From positions 2,323,921-2,387,920 of the forward strand of contig JAYKKM010000156.1 in NCBI GenBank assembly GCA_035772405.1: a DNA stretch of 64,000 nt, in the 5' to 3' direction. A program made the position numbers and the translations under genes. The stretch is from Chrysogorgia sp. JL179-B06. Taxonomy: Eukaryota; Cnidaria; Anthozoa; Scleralcyonacea; Chrysogorgiidae. Positions within the stretch are counted from its first letter, which is position 1. Each line of letters begins with the position of its first letter. The notes below the pieces were generated by a model. The model made no database searches. It had not been told where the DNA came from and worked only from the letters and a program-made list of their open reading frames with translations. Below, in pieces: positions 34,097 to 43,127 of this stretch.

Positions 34097-34885
34097 CACG
34101 GGCTTTAGGACAGGCTCGATGCGAGTATTAAAAAGTTGTTTCAACATGCGATTGTTAACATAATCCATTTATTTGTCGCGCCTTAATGTTCGATAAACTT
34201 GCTTAACTATAATACAAGAGTACGATACCTTGAAATCCTCCACAATTTGACTTGCAAATTTTCGTGTAAAGTATTTGAGTTTGAACCTCCATGTTTACTT
34301 GACCCAATCCTTCCAACTGCCGCGCGGCTTAACTAGACCCACTCCTTCGAACATTTAATGACGTAACACGCCCTGAATGATCCTAAAATTAGGAGGGTAG
34401 GATCAAAGTGGGCGTGGTACCGACATAAACCAATCAGCTATCTCGATTACATACCATGTGATCTGTTTAAATCGTCAAGAGCGAGATGAACCGTCAGAAC
34501 GTCTGCGACTGGGCTCGGGGACAGGTAGTTTCCATATATGGAAGTTGGGGACACGTTTGTACCATATATGGTAGTGTCATTTCATCTCGCTCTTGACGAT
34601 GAAAAATCCAAGAGATCTTAGGATTATCCAGGGCGTGTTACGTCATAATATTAAGCCGCGCGGCAGTTGGAAGGATTGGGTCAAGTAAACATGGCGGTTC
34701 AAACTCAAATACTTTACACGAAGATTTGCAAGTCAAATTGTGGAGGATTTCAAGGTATCGTACTCTAAACTCTTGTATTATGGTTAAGCAAGTTTATTGA
34801 ACATTAAGGCGCGACAAATAAATGGATTATGTTAACAATCGCATGTTGAAACAACTTTTTAATACTCGCATCGAGCCTGTCCTAA

Positions 34886-35065
34886 TGCGCCGATCAATTT
34901 ATATTGTTAACATCCCCCCCCCGGGCATACCCCGGGCATTTGACACCCTTCCCTATCCCGGAGTGGGAAATTTGACCTTTTAAACTGCTGGGGGTAGGGC
35001 ATTTGACACCGAGCCGCGTGACGTGGGGCATTTGACACCAGACCGCGGGAGGTACGGGACTAAAT
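34886..35065. repeat. left TIR and subterminal repeats of the 7.27-kb transposon
   Basis: TIR about 34886-34945. GGGCATTTGACACC or a close variant recurs at about 34935, 34996 and 35026, with TTTGACC at about 34971. Corresponding motifs on the complementary strand lie at 41995-42095. Such repeats are commonly transposase-binding sites. Confidence 0.75.
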
Positions 35066-35105
35066 TTTCTCGATCGCACGTGTGCTAAATTTTATTAATC
35101 GCGCC

Positions 35106-35205
35106 ATGGAGTACACATTAAAAGATTTTAAAGGCCAAGGCAACAGCTACGTGGCAGAATGGCTTCTGACAAATGGGATGCAGAAGCTGATTGACAGTTT
35201 TGAGC
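35106..35205 (+). pseudogene. transposon gene, exon 1: SAM-domain N-half
   Basis: ATG at 35106 opens MEYTLKDFKGQGNSYVAEWL, then LTNGMQKLIDSFE and a consensus donor (C/GTAAGT) at about 35205. The VAEWLLxNGMQKLIDSFE block is the first half of a sterile alpha motif (SAM). It continues at 36637 after an intron of about 1.4 kb. Choice of ATG: first in frame, well placed before the SAM helix. SAM domains mediate protein oligomerisation. Confidence 0.65.
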
Positions 35206-35272
35206 GTAAGTACCATATATGCTTCTTTGAGTGGCTGTTTATTTCCAAAGTCTCTGTTTTAGAAGTATTTTA

Positions 35273-35511
35273 GGGGCTGTTTATATGAGAGGCGGGCTAG
35301 CCCGGCAAAGCGAGATGATTTCTGGCTCGCGTTCAATATATGGGAAAAATTCATCCCGCAATACCAAGATGATTTCAGGTGTTGTATTAAATAGACGGCG
35401 TCGGCATCTCCAACCCGGCTGCGAGTGTTTATATACGCCTCTCTCAAGCGAGATCTCGCTAACCGGGCTGGTCCGGTGACCGGGCTCGCTCACCTCTCAT
35501 ATGAACACCCC
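35273..35511. mobile_element. MITE in transposon intron
   Basis: Inverted ends GGGGCTGTTTATATGAGAGG and CCTCTCATATGAACACCCC, with GGCTAGCCCGG and CCGGGCTGG internally. About 239 bp, no ORF of its own. Confidence 0.7.
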
Positions 35512-35988
35512 ATAGACTGTAGAACATATTTTATAAAAGAGAAACGAGAAGGAATTTATACTATACGTGAACTATCAAGTCAGTCTAAAACATATTTTAC
35601 ATTTCAAAACAAATATTTTTAGAGCGATTTTAATACTGGCCTGCAATATCCGGCATTTGACAGTTTTGTGTTATCAAATTAACTGTGGTTCCTCTCTGTT
35701 TATCTGTGCATCACGGCTCTGTTTCGCTTGTATTTTCCTTCTGTCGCCAGTGGCTTTAATATTTTAAAATAAAACGTTTCGCTCTCCAAATCTTTTCGAC
35801 GAGACAAACAACTTTGTTTGTTCGTAGGGTGGCCAATAAAAATACGGAAGCCATAAAATGCAGACAGACGGAGGCCAGACAAATTTCTGCGGAAAACGGG
35901 AAAAGTTTAATAACCGGCCCTGAACTTTTATAGTTTCCTTTTAACCTAGCGATTGCGAGTCGCCCGCCTTTTTCTGGGGTGTCTACCT

Positions 35989-36213
35989 TATTGTTACTTT
36001 CGAAAATTGTTATTTTCGCGGGACTAATTAATTTTCGCGATTTTCAAAAATAAGCGAAATTAAAGTCCTGCGAAATCAGTATTTTGACAATTTTCGCGAA
36101 ATTTAGTTCCTTTTAATGGATATTTTTGGCCAAATCGCGAAATTCAAGTCCCGCGAAATATGCCCGTTCCATTTTCGCGAAATTAAGTTCCCGCGAAAAT
36201 AAGTAACAATAAG
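35989..36213. mobile_element. CGCGAAA-rich MITE in transposon intron
   Basis: Inverted ends CTTATTGTTACTT and AAGTAACAATAAG enclose many TTTCGCG/CGCGAAA words in both orientations. About 225 bp, non-coding. Confidence 0.65.
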
Positions 36214-36636
36214 ATTAGCGAAGTTGCGTAATAATGAAACAGCGAAATAGAAAATTGTAGTTGGTTTTCTTTTTTTATAACAGGACTTATTTTTTGTTAC
36301 ACAGTAGCCTGTTTACACGAGATAAAGAGATGTATAATACAAAATATATAAAAACGTTCTGTTATAAAAAGAATAAAAACAGCATATTTTTTCACTTATG
36401 TTTCGCCATTTCGTTAATTAGTAACACCCGATCAGCCTATGTTCGCAAGCTTCAATTATGTTTGTATTCAGTGGTATTTCAACTGCCAGTGCCATTTGAG
36501 TCAACCCGCCACGTTGGTATATTTTCACATGAGTATTTAAAAAATACACTGTAGTTAATATATTTTGAATGTGACCATGTGAATAATAATTTCCTCCAAT
36601 GAAATATTCATTTTATATTGTTTATTACATGATTGT

Positions 36637-38129
36637 AGAGAATGATGTTGACGGAGACGCCTTCGTGATGTTAAATGGCGATAGTAATTAAAGAACTAAT
36701 CCCGGCAGTGGGGCCCCGACTAAAGTTCCAGAGTGCATTTGCCCAGTTGTCACCGCAATTAAAGGAGCACGAGGCCAACGACCCTATCAGTATCACTTCC
36801 AAAGATGATGTAGACGTAGCAACCAAAACAAGTGCAACAAATTTGCTGAAAAGTACGAGTGACAAAATTTATAAGAGAGCACAGCAAGATTTTTGGTCTC
36901 CACCGAAAAGATGCACAGTTAACCAATTGGCAGAAGGCTGTTAACGATAGTGCTTATGAGGCAGCAAAAGCGAATCCTGATTTGCTATATGATCGAGGAA
37001 CGCTGAAATTTGAGGCAGAGAAAAAAGCCCGTGAAAGCTATATTTTCCAGAAGAAAGGTGGATCACGCTCCAAAAGCAAAGATATGACCGGAAGCCAACC
37101 GCCGATCAAGAGGGCTAAAATAAGTCAAGAAGAGAGAGGTGATAGAATACTTGAGATTTCCCAAGAACTGGAGTTGCTGAGGAAACAGATAATGACGAAG
37201 CAGCAGATTATTGCCAAATCAAGTACCATGAAAGACTATCAACAGTGTGACCAGGCACAGACGGAGACAAGAGAATTGGTGCGAGAGAAGGCCAAACTTG
37301 AAAAGCTCTTGAAAGAGCTACAGAAGAAGGAGGCAAAGAGAAAGAAGTACCAGAGGTCCAAGGGACAGAAACTAGGGGAAACTAGCACAGTTTCTAAGTT
37401 ACCTCCACTCAGAGATGCACATTCCGTGGACATAAGAACATTATTTGCAACGAAGCCAATACCCGGAAACGCCACATCTACAACTTCCCAATCTGCAGGT
37501 AAACAAGCCAATTTTGTAACTGCCGAAACAACTGGTGAGGTCATTGACGTTGACGAGACAGACGAAACAGCCACCTTAACTGCTGAATCAGCCACTGTCA
37601 TCGAGAAAACAGCCACCGCCACCTTAACTGCTGAATTGGCCACTGTCATCGAGGAAACAGCCACAGCCACCTTAACTGCTGAATCAGCCACTGTCATCGA
37701 GGAAACAGCCACAGCCACCTTAACTGCTGAATCAGCCACTGTCATCGAGGAAACAGCCACAGCCACCTTAACTGCTGAATCAGCCACTGTCATCGAGGAA
37801 ACAGCCACAGCCACTGTTATCGAGAAAACAGCCACAGCCACCTTAACTGCTGAATCAGCCACTATCATCGAGGAAACAGCCACAGTCACTGTTATCGAGA
37901 AAACAGCCACAGCCACCTTAACTGCTGAATTAGCCACTGTCATCGAGGAAACAGCCACAGCCACCTTAACTGCTGAATCAGCCACTGTCATCGAAGAAAC
38001 AGCCACAGTCACCACCACATCTGTTGCTGAACCTTTAACTATCGACTTAACTGCAAAAACATCCACTACCTCGACTACAATAGCCACCGACACTACAAAT
38101 TATTATGACAGGGAGCATTTTTTAGAGTA
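36637..38129 (+). pseudogene. transposon gene: SAM C-half, coiled coil, TLTAES repeats
   Basis: After the acceptor, ENDVDGDAFVML and, after a frame change near 36690, IKELIPAVGPRLKF complete the SAM domain. Another change near 36905 leads to LTNWQKAVNDSAYEAAKANP, then a strongly charged coiled-coil region (RILEISQELELLRKQI to ELQKKEAKRKKYQR). A T/A-rich region follows with a 16-residue repeat (TLTAESATVIEETATA, 48 bp, about nine complete or partial copies, 37560-38000). The main frame ends at 38128 in a T6 run. The protein is probably DNA-associated and oligomeric, inferred from SAM plus coiled coil. Confidence 0.6.
37560..38000 (+). repeat. in-frame 48-bp coding minisatellite
   Basis: Units of 48 bp (16 codons), some shortened by whole codons, keep the reading frame throughout. 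Serine/leucine and valine/isoleucine substitutions vary between copies. The antisense 284-codon ORF across this region is a shadow of the repeat. Confidence 0.88.
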
Positions 38130-38880
38130 AAGTTCTCCCATGTGCAAGACGATCAAGGCATGGGAGAAGATTCGGATCAATTACTTGATGAATTGGTTCA
38201 AACACTTCGAAGGGAAGAACGGAAAAATTTGACAAACACAGCAGCACAGAGAATTTCGGAAGGAGTGAGGGAGAGTCTGTTAGACGGCTTGAATCTAGCT
38301 GAGTATGTCTCTGCGAAGGAACGGAACTGCAATCGTTATCATCGGGACTGCAAAATAGGTTGTCACGGAATGGTAAAAGCTGCTAAAATAGTGTTGCAGT
38401 AAATTATGGAGGGAAGCATTCCCAGGTATACAGTATGACTGTGAGAAGGCTCAACGTAAACTTCTTCAAATGCCAGTTACCACCCTGAAGATCAACAGCG
38501 GTTGTGTTGTAGTTGAAAAAAGACCAGACAGTCTTTATGATGAAATAAAAGGTCAACACAGTAAAATCGGAGTGCAGGCCAACATACAATCATTAATTTT
38601 CCGAGATAGTTTCAAGTCTCTCTTAAATGCAGCACCAAATTGTGGAGAGAGCGAAAGAATGAAACATTTGATGGCATCATCGCATAATATGTCCGTACGC
38701 CAGGGGGCTAAGTTTGGAATCGCGCGAATGAAGCAAAGAGCTGTGAAGGTAATTTCAGCGACTACCAAAATTAACAAAATCAAGAGCAAGCACCAGTACT
38801 TCGCGAAAATGGAACAGAAGATTCTTCTTCAGTCAGTAGGGCTGGCCCCAGAATTGTACTTGTCCAGTGACCAGTTCTGA
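38130..38880 (+). pseudogene. transposon gene: conserved central block
   Basis: Frame 1 (to 38402): FSHVQDDQGMGEDS, QRISEGVRESLLDGLNLAEY, ERNCNRYHRDCKIGCHGMVK and AAKIVLQ, then a stop. After a shift at about 38400 the frame carries WREAFPGIQYDCEKAQRKLL, TTLKINSGCVVVEKRPDS, HLMASSHNMSVRQGAKFGIA and ISATTKINKIKSKHQYFAKM, ending PELYLSSDQF. The Cys/His content (C-x5-H-x2-C-x3-C-H) in CNRYHRDCKIGCH could be a metal-binding site. I cannot assign a named domain. Confidence 0.5.
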
Positions 38881-39266
38881 TTCAGAGGATTCTGATGACG
38901 ACGAGTTTTATGTGAAAACCTACAAGATCCATCCACCAGATCAGGGGGAGCAGCACAAACAACCAGACCAACAGAAGCAGGACCATCAGCCAGACCAACA
39001 GAAGCAGGACCACCAGCCAGATCAACAGGAGCAGGACCAACAGAAGCAGGACCAACAGCCAGACCAACAGAAGCAGGACCAACAGCCAGGACCAACAGAA
39101 GCAGGACCAACAGCCAGACCAACAGGAGCAGGACCAACAGCCAGACCAACAGAAGCAGGACCAACAGCCAGACCAACAGAAGCAGGACCAACAGCCAGAC
39201 CAACAGAAGCAGGACCAACAGCCAGACCCGCAAAATCAGCTAGAGAAGGGCCAATCCATAATCGAT
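38881..39266 (+). pseudogene. transposon gene: acidic segment and QQKQDQQPD repeats
   Basis: Frame shifted from the preceding block: SDSEDSDDDEFYVKTYKIHP, then a 27-bp minisatellite (QQKQDQQPD-type nonapeptides, 38960-39235), whose frame changes once at about 39090. The repeat unit is again a multiple of three. It leads into LEKGQSIIDVKFIVVLDVLR. Confidence 0.5.
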
Positions 39267-40377
39267 GTGAAATTTATTGTTGTCCTCGATGTCCTTCGAG
39301 AGGTGCAATGGAACTGGTTTTCATTTGTTACCTTATTGGAGCCAAAATTCGAGAGCCATGGCTACACTCAGGAGGAATTCGATCAGTTTCTAGTGGATTT
39401 TGCAAATCAGCTTCCAAATCTTGGTTTGAGTGATCTGGAATTTAATCTCACCGAACAATCACGTGCAGCGTACTTGTCGGAAATTATACAGAAAGAAATT
39501 AGGATAGAAGAAATTGTAGCAGAAACAGCAAGTGATGACGATGACAATGGTGGTGCCTTGTCCGATGTAATCAACGAAGAGGAGCTTGACAAAATTCACA
39601 GAAATATAAAGAGAATTAAGTATAAAGCAAAAAGGTTGGCCAAAGCGGAGATAGAGTCAGAGGGTCTACATGGAAGACGGAAACCGTTAGAAAGATCAAA
39701 CACAGTTCTGTCAAGACATCCCGATATCGGTAAGGTTATGGAAGACATGGTGAAAGAAGCAGATGTAGGAGCAGATAAATGGCGCCGCACGGGGGTGTAT
39801 ACATTTACCGGAGAGACCAAAAGAGAGAAGAAGATGACATTTAGGAAGCTGCAGGAGAAACTTAGTGCACACTATCGTGAGAAGTTTAGCTATGGGACCG
39901 TTATCCAGCTATGCGTCCACCGTAATAAGCGAAGAAAGTCCAGCAAACGCTACAAAGGAGTCGCAAACATCAGGTACCAGAGGCCAAGAAAAGGATTCAG
40001 CTTAAAGTTCAATGCTGACACCAAATGGAGCCGCTCCCTCTACAAGTGTCTAGAAAAACTACAGATTGATGGATCGCACATCCTTCTCCTAAACCGTGAC
40101 GACCAGGCAGGTTTCCGCTTAGACTCTACGTTCACCCACAAGAGTACACCCTCACTCAACGTCGATGGCCCAACCCTTACAACACACACAGATTTCCTAA
40201 ACAAACATCAAACACAGCTTCAAACAACAAGTTATAACTTTTCACAGACCACAGTTTCTAGTGAAGTTTGTGTCGGCGTTGTCAAAGCAGCAGGTGTGCA
40301 CCAGAAGAATCCATGCCAGCATGCTGCTGACCTGGCTATGCTTCATTCCATGGAAGCGTACCATCCACTATTTTTAT
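39267..40377 (+). pseudogene. transposon gene: putative transposase core, part 1
   Basis: An open 370-codon frame. Landmarks are LTEQSRAAYLSEIIQKEIRI, DVINEEELDKIHRNIKRIK, LSRHPDIGKVMEDMVKEADV, GADKWRRTGVYTFTGET and MTFRKLQEKLSAHYREKFSY. Also visible are GTVIQLCVHRNKRRKSSKRY, LLLNRDDQAGFRLDSTFTHK and KNPCQHAADLAMLHSMEAYH. The block ending RDDQAGFRLDSTFTH is a candidate for a first catalytic Asp of a DDE-like fold (inference). Similar multi-copy proteins exist, as I recall, in coral and Hydra gene sets as uncharacterised. A stop follows at 40377. Confidence 0.55.
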
Positions 40378-40940
40378 AAGGAAACGGGAGAAGCCAAGGA
40401 TATCGAGTGTATTCGTGTAGATGGTAGCATCTGACGAAGGACCAAGCCATGTAGAAGTGCAGTTTCTTTGGGCAGAGAGACACATGAAGCGTCCAACAAA
40501 GGTCACCCTGGTGACTACAAGGTCAAGTGGGATAGTTTTCTGAACCGTGTAGAACTCCAAAATGGTTGCTTGAGCAGAGGGCATTCAAATCTCTTTATTC
40601 CCTCAACTTTATGTGGTGAACCTTACGATGCCGATGGCCAATTTGATGACTCTAGACATCGTGAGAACATGGAAGCAGCTTTGCAGCAGTATATTGCACG
40701 TGTAGATGGAACTCCATGTATGGGGACAAGTATTAGTTTGCATAAAGGTGTTGGAAGCCATGACTTGCTAGAAAGAAGGAATAGGTTATTGGTGTTCCTG
40801 AAGGGAAGTGCACGGGATAGAGTTGAGCTAAAGAAGACTGACCCCTGAAGAATACAAGTACTTCACAAAGGTTTGGCAAATAAGACAGAACCACATGGAT
40901 AACACCCTTCCAATCAACTATGTGTATTTGCTGAGATGTT
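40378..40940 (+). pseudogene. transposon gene: putative transposase core, part 2
   Basis: Conserved blocks are spread over changing frames: KDIECIRVDGS, then DEGPSHVEVQFLWAERHMKR, then FLNRVELQNGCLSRGHSNLF, IPSTLCGEPYDADGQF, ARVDGTPCMGTSISLHKG and YTFTKVW-like LPINYVYLLRCCGK. Shifts occur at about 40430, 40530 and 40850. VDG...DEGPSHVEVQF is a plausible second acidic catalytic block, but the assignment is inferred from pattern only. The number of shifts shows that this copy is dead. Confidence 0.45.
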
Positions 40941-41597
40941 GTGGGAAACGAAAAATGTCCGCATCCATTATGTGCGGCACATGGTGAAAAAGGAGGCGAT
41001 GTCAATCAACCATCCGACAGCGGTATGACTCAGCAGGTGTTTTGTATATGCAGGCAGCCGGAGGCTAACTTCATGATATGTTGTGATCAATGCGGAGAAT
41101 GGTTCCACGGACACTGCATCGGCATCACAGAAGAGGAAGGTGACAAAATAGAATCTTACATTTGCCAGACCTGCGAAGGGCAGCAATACACACACGATGA
41201 TTTCACTCCTTCATGGTACCTGGGCGGACCTTCTTTCAAGTTCTTCCCATACCCAGTAATCGACAATACAAGGCCATGGGGAAGTCCGTGTACAAGCTGT
41301 GATGGATGTTGCAGTGGTCACTATGTGACACAGGTTGACAAGCTGTTAGAGCTACATAAAAGTGGAAAGGCCATAAGGTCCTTCCCTCCTAATACCATCA
41401 TTGAAGAGGCTTTCAATAAAGGAAACTACACTGTTGATGCCTTAGCAAAGAAGTGCTGCCTGACCACAGACGATGTGGAGATGTGGCTGCAGCATCTTCA
41501 GAAGAAGAAAGCCACACGAGAGAAAGCAGTCCTGAAGGCCAAAGAAACCCGCCGAAAGAAGAAAGAAACAGCTATGCTTGATTCAACCAGGCATTGA
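40941..41597 (+). pseudogene. transposon gene: PHD finger and basic C-terminus
   Basis: About residues 31-75 of this 218-codon frame form a PHD finger: CICRQPEANFMICCDQC, GEWFHGHCIGITEEEG and YICQTC, with the C4HC3 ligand pattern. Upstream CPHPLCAAHGE may be a further zinc site. Downstream come WYLGGPSFKFFPYPVIDNTR and CTSCDGCCSGHYV, then a helical region (ALAKKCCLTTDDVEMWLQHL) and a lysine/arginine-rich tail. PHD fingers read histone-tail marks, so chromatin-guided targeting is a reasonable inference. The frame is intact to the stop at 41595. Confidence 0.75.
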
Positions 41598-41599
41598 TT

Positions 41600-41990
41600 C
41601 ATGTTGCATTGTTGCCATAGGGACATTGTTATTTTTAGCTGTTCAGTTTATCTTGAATAAAATGTTTCATATATAGTGGTGTTTTCTATACAAGGTGATT
41701 TAAAATGTCGAGAGTTGCAGTATGAAACAATTTACATTCATCGTTTATTAGGCCAACAAAGTACCATGGAAAACTGTTGTTTATATTAATTTAATATTTA
41801 AAGTTTATCTAATATGACACTGCACCCTATACGTTTGCTTTTAGGGAACTTTTTAATAACATTTTCTTTAATATAGCATGAAGTGTAGTATGTTAATACA
41901 CACTTTATTATATTAAAATGAGGAAATTGCTTCAAAATTCAGTGCGTTTATTTTTCACACAATTCCAAACTCAAACTTACAGCACAGAAT
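41600..41990. other. 3' UTR-like sequence of transposon gene
   Basis: AT-rich and non-coding. An AATAAA word at about 41656 after the PHD-frame stop could serve as polyadenylation signal. It ends at the G-rich subterminal region. Confidence 0.4.
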
Positions 41991-41994
41991 GACC

Positions 41995-42154
41995 CGGGGG
42001 TTGGGCATTTGGCCAACAATTTGCCTTATATGTGGGGGCATTTGAACAGTTTTTTGGCCTGGGGGTGGGGAATTTGACCACAAAATATCGAAAAGTTCAA
42101 ATGCCCGGGGGTATGCCCGGGGGGGGATGTTAACAGTACAAATTGATTGACGCA
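41995..42154. repeat. right subterminal repeats and TIR of the 7.27-kb transposon
   Basis: GGGGCATTTGAAC, GGGGAATTTGACC and related words occur before the TIR (about 42097-42154), which mirrors 34886-34945. Confidence 0.75.
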
Positions 42155-42292
42155 TAAAGCCCGTGGGTCGATCATCAAAGGTGTTGTTAAGGCATCCGAG
42201 ATTTATTATTTTTTGTAAACATTTGGGCTACCTGTATCGTGCCCAGGACCTCACGGTTTCTGTTGATAACTCAGTTCCCCACATGGTTGAAC

Positions 42293-42539
42293 CAGTGAGC
42301 TCTATATATATATATATATATCTGGAGGGCTATCTGCCAGTCATTGGCCAGGCAAAAAGTGAAGCCCAAGATGGCCGACTTTGCACGTCAGTTTCAGTCC
42401 CCTACGCGGTTTATATATAAGAAATTGACGTACAAACCGCGCAGGGGACTGAAACTGACGTGCAAAGTCGGCCATCTTGGGCTTCACTTTTTGCTCGGGC
42501 AGATAGCCCTCCAGATATATTTATATATAGAGCTCACTG
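42293..42539. mobile_element. hAT foldback MITE, copy 2 (8-bp TSD GGTTGAAC)
   Basis: Same element as 26534-26782, ends CAGTGAGCTC and GAGCTCACTG, flanked by GGTTGAAC (42285-42292 and 42540-42547). Very few differences from copy 1. It sits about 100 bp upstream of the BEL/Pao gag start. Confidence 0.9.
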
Positions 42540-42636
42540 GGTTGAACCATAAAATAGAGCGTTTCAACCACGGAAACCGTTACAGTTCAACCATAAAGAA
42601 CGATTATCTATGGATAAAGGTTAAAGGAACACTATT

Positions 42637-43127
42637 ATGGATTTCGAAGCTGATCTGAGCTTGTTGGATATCGTGAATGACGAGCAAATGAGCTTGCCAC
42701 TTCTCGATGAATTACCGCCATTATTTTCGCCACTCGTCACGGAACCGCTGACATATATTGTCGAGCCCACGGTGTTTGATGGAAATGCGAACGAGCAGAA
42801 TATAAACAGTTCATTGAACTTTGATGGAAATACGGTCATGGAAAATCAAAGTAATCGCAATGAACAAACTGGTCCAATAACCAACGACAAGGAAATGGCT
42901 TTAAAGAGTCTGAAACAAAACTGTGAGTACGCTTTACCTGATGTAACTAAGCAAATGGATGAAATTGCCCCTCTTATGTCGAGTGTAAATAATGATGAGA
43001 CGGTGAGATTTAATACAGTACAGTTGGATAAACTGTTTTTAAATATGCAGAAAGCTTACGAGTTGTATATCAAGGAACTAGAAAATGATAACGATATTGA
43101 AATGGCTCACAAATGGTATGACACTCA
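42637..43127 (+). pseudogene. BEL/Pao retrotransposon gag, N-terminal part
   Basis: ATG at 42637 opens an acidic N-terminus (MDFEADLSLLD) and a helical segment with TVQLDKLFLNMQKAYELYI. The frame is then broken by a hAT element at 43128. It resumes in the same frame at 46095-46102 after the duplicated 8-bp target, so the insertion is a clean disruption. It belongs with the gag/protease at 46103-48540. No LTR could be delimited upstream. Confidence 0.6.

Larger units (their letters stand above)
35206..36636 (+). other. intron of the transposon gene with two MITEs
   Basis: Donor GTAAGT at 35206 and a TTGTAG-type acceptor at about 36636. It contains a MITE at about 35273-35511 (ends GGGGCTGTTTATATGAGAGG and CCTCTCATATGAACACCCC). 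A CGCGAAA-rich element lies at about 35989-36213 (ends CTTATTGTTACTT and AAGTAACAATAAG). The insertions are confined to the intron. Confidence 0.55.
34886..42154 (+). mobile_element. 7.27-kb DNA transposon, SAM/PHD-encoding, TAA TSD
   Basis: The left end TGCGCCGATCAATTT and the right end (complement) TGCGTCAATCAATTT begin inverted repeats of about 58 bp. In the first 30 bp only four differences occur, all transitions, followed by a C-tract and GGGCATACCCC. Subterminal GGGCATTTGAC-type motifs recur near both ends. The foldback arm gives the empty-site sequence CCTAAAGCCC; the filled site has TAA on both sides (34883-34885 and 42155-42157), so a 3-bp TSD is direct evidence of transposition. One degenerate gene fills the plus strand. 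A 3-bp TSD occurs in PIF/Harbinger, CACTA and Academ groups, but neither the termini nor the proteins clearly match these. Confidence 0.9.
34097..42165. mobile_element. foldback element (34097-34885 plus 42158-42165), interrupted
   Basis: Two arms of about 230 bp or more mirror each other: ACAGGCTCGATGCGAGTATT at 34109 against its complement near 34860, with GCCGCGCGGCTTAA facing TTAAGCCGCGCGGC. Mirror similarity extends through CGTCAAGAGCGAGATGA towards the centre near 34530. The terminus CACGGGCTTT is present at 34097, but its partner is split by the transposon at 34886-42154 and completes at 42158-42165. GGTCGAT lies on both sides (34090-34096 and 42166-42172), but because the target is a minisatellite containing that word the TSD is only suggestive. 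Confidence 0.8.

Noticed and set aside
34097..34885. TSD GGTCGAT as firm proof of foldback insertion mechanism
   Set aside because: The target is a minisatellite containing this word in each unit, so the match could be coincidental.
37239..38093. 284-codon antisense ORF (VAVSSMTVADSAVK repeats)
   Set aside because: Shadow of the 48-bp coding repeat on the plus strand.
38829..39233. Leucine-rich antisense ORFs resembling membrane proteins
   Set aside because: Complement of the 27-bp QQKQD repeat; the hydrophobicity is an artefact.
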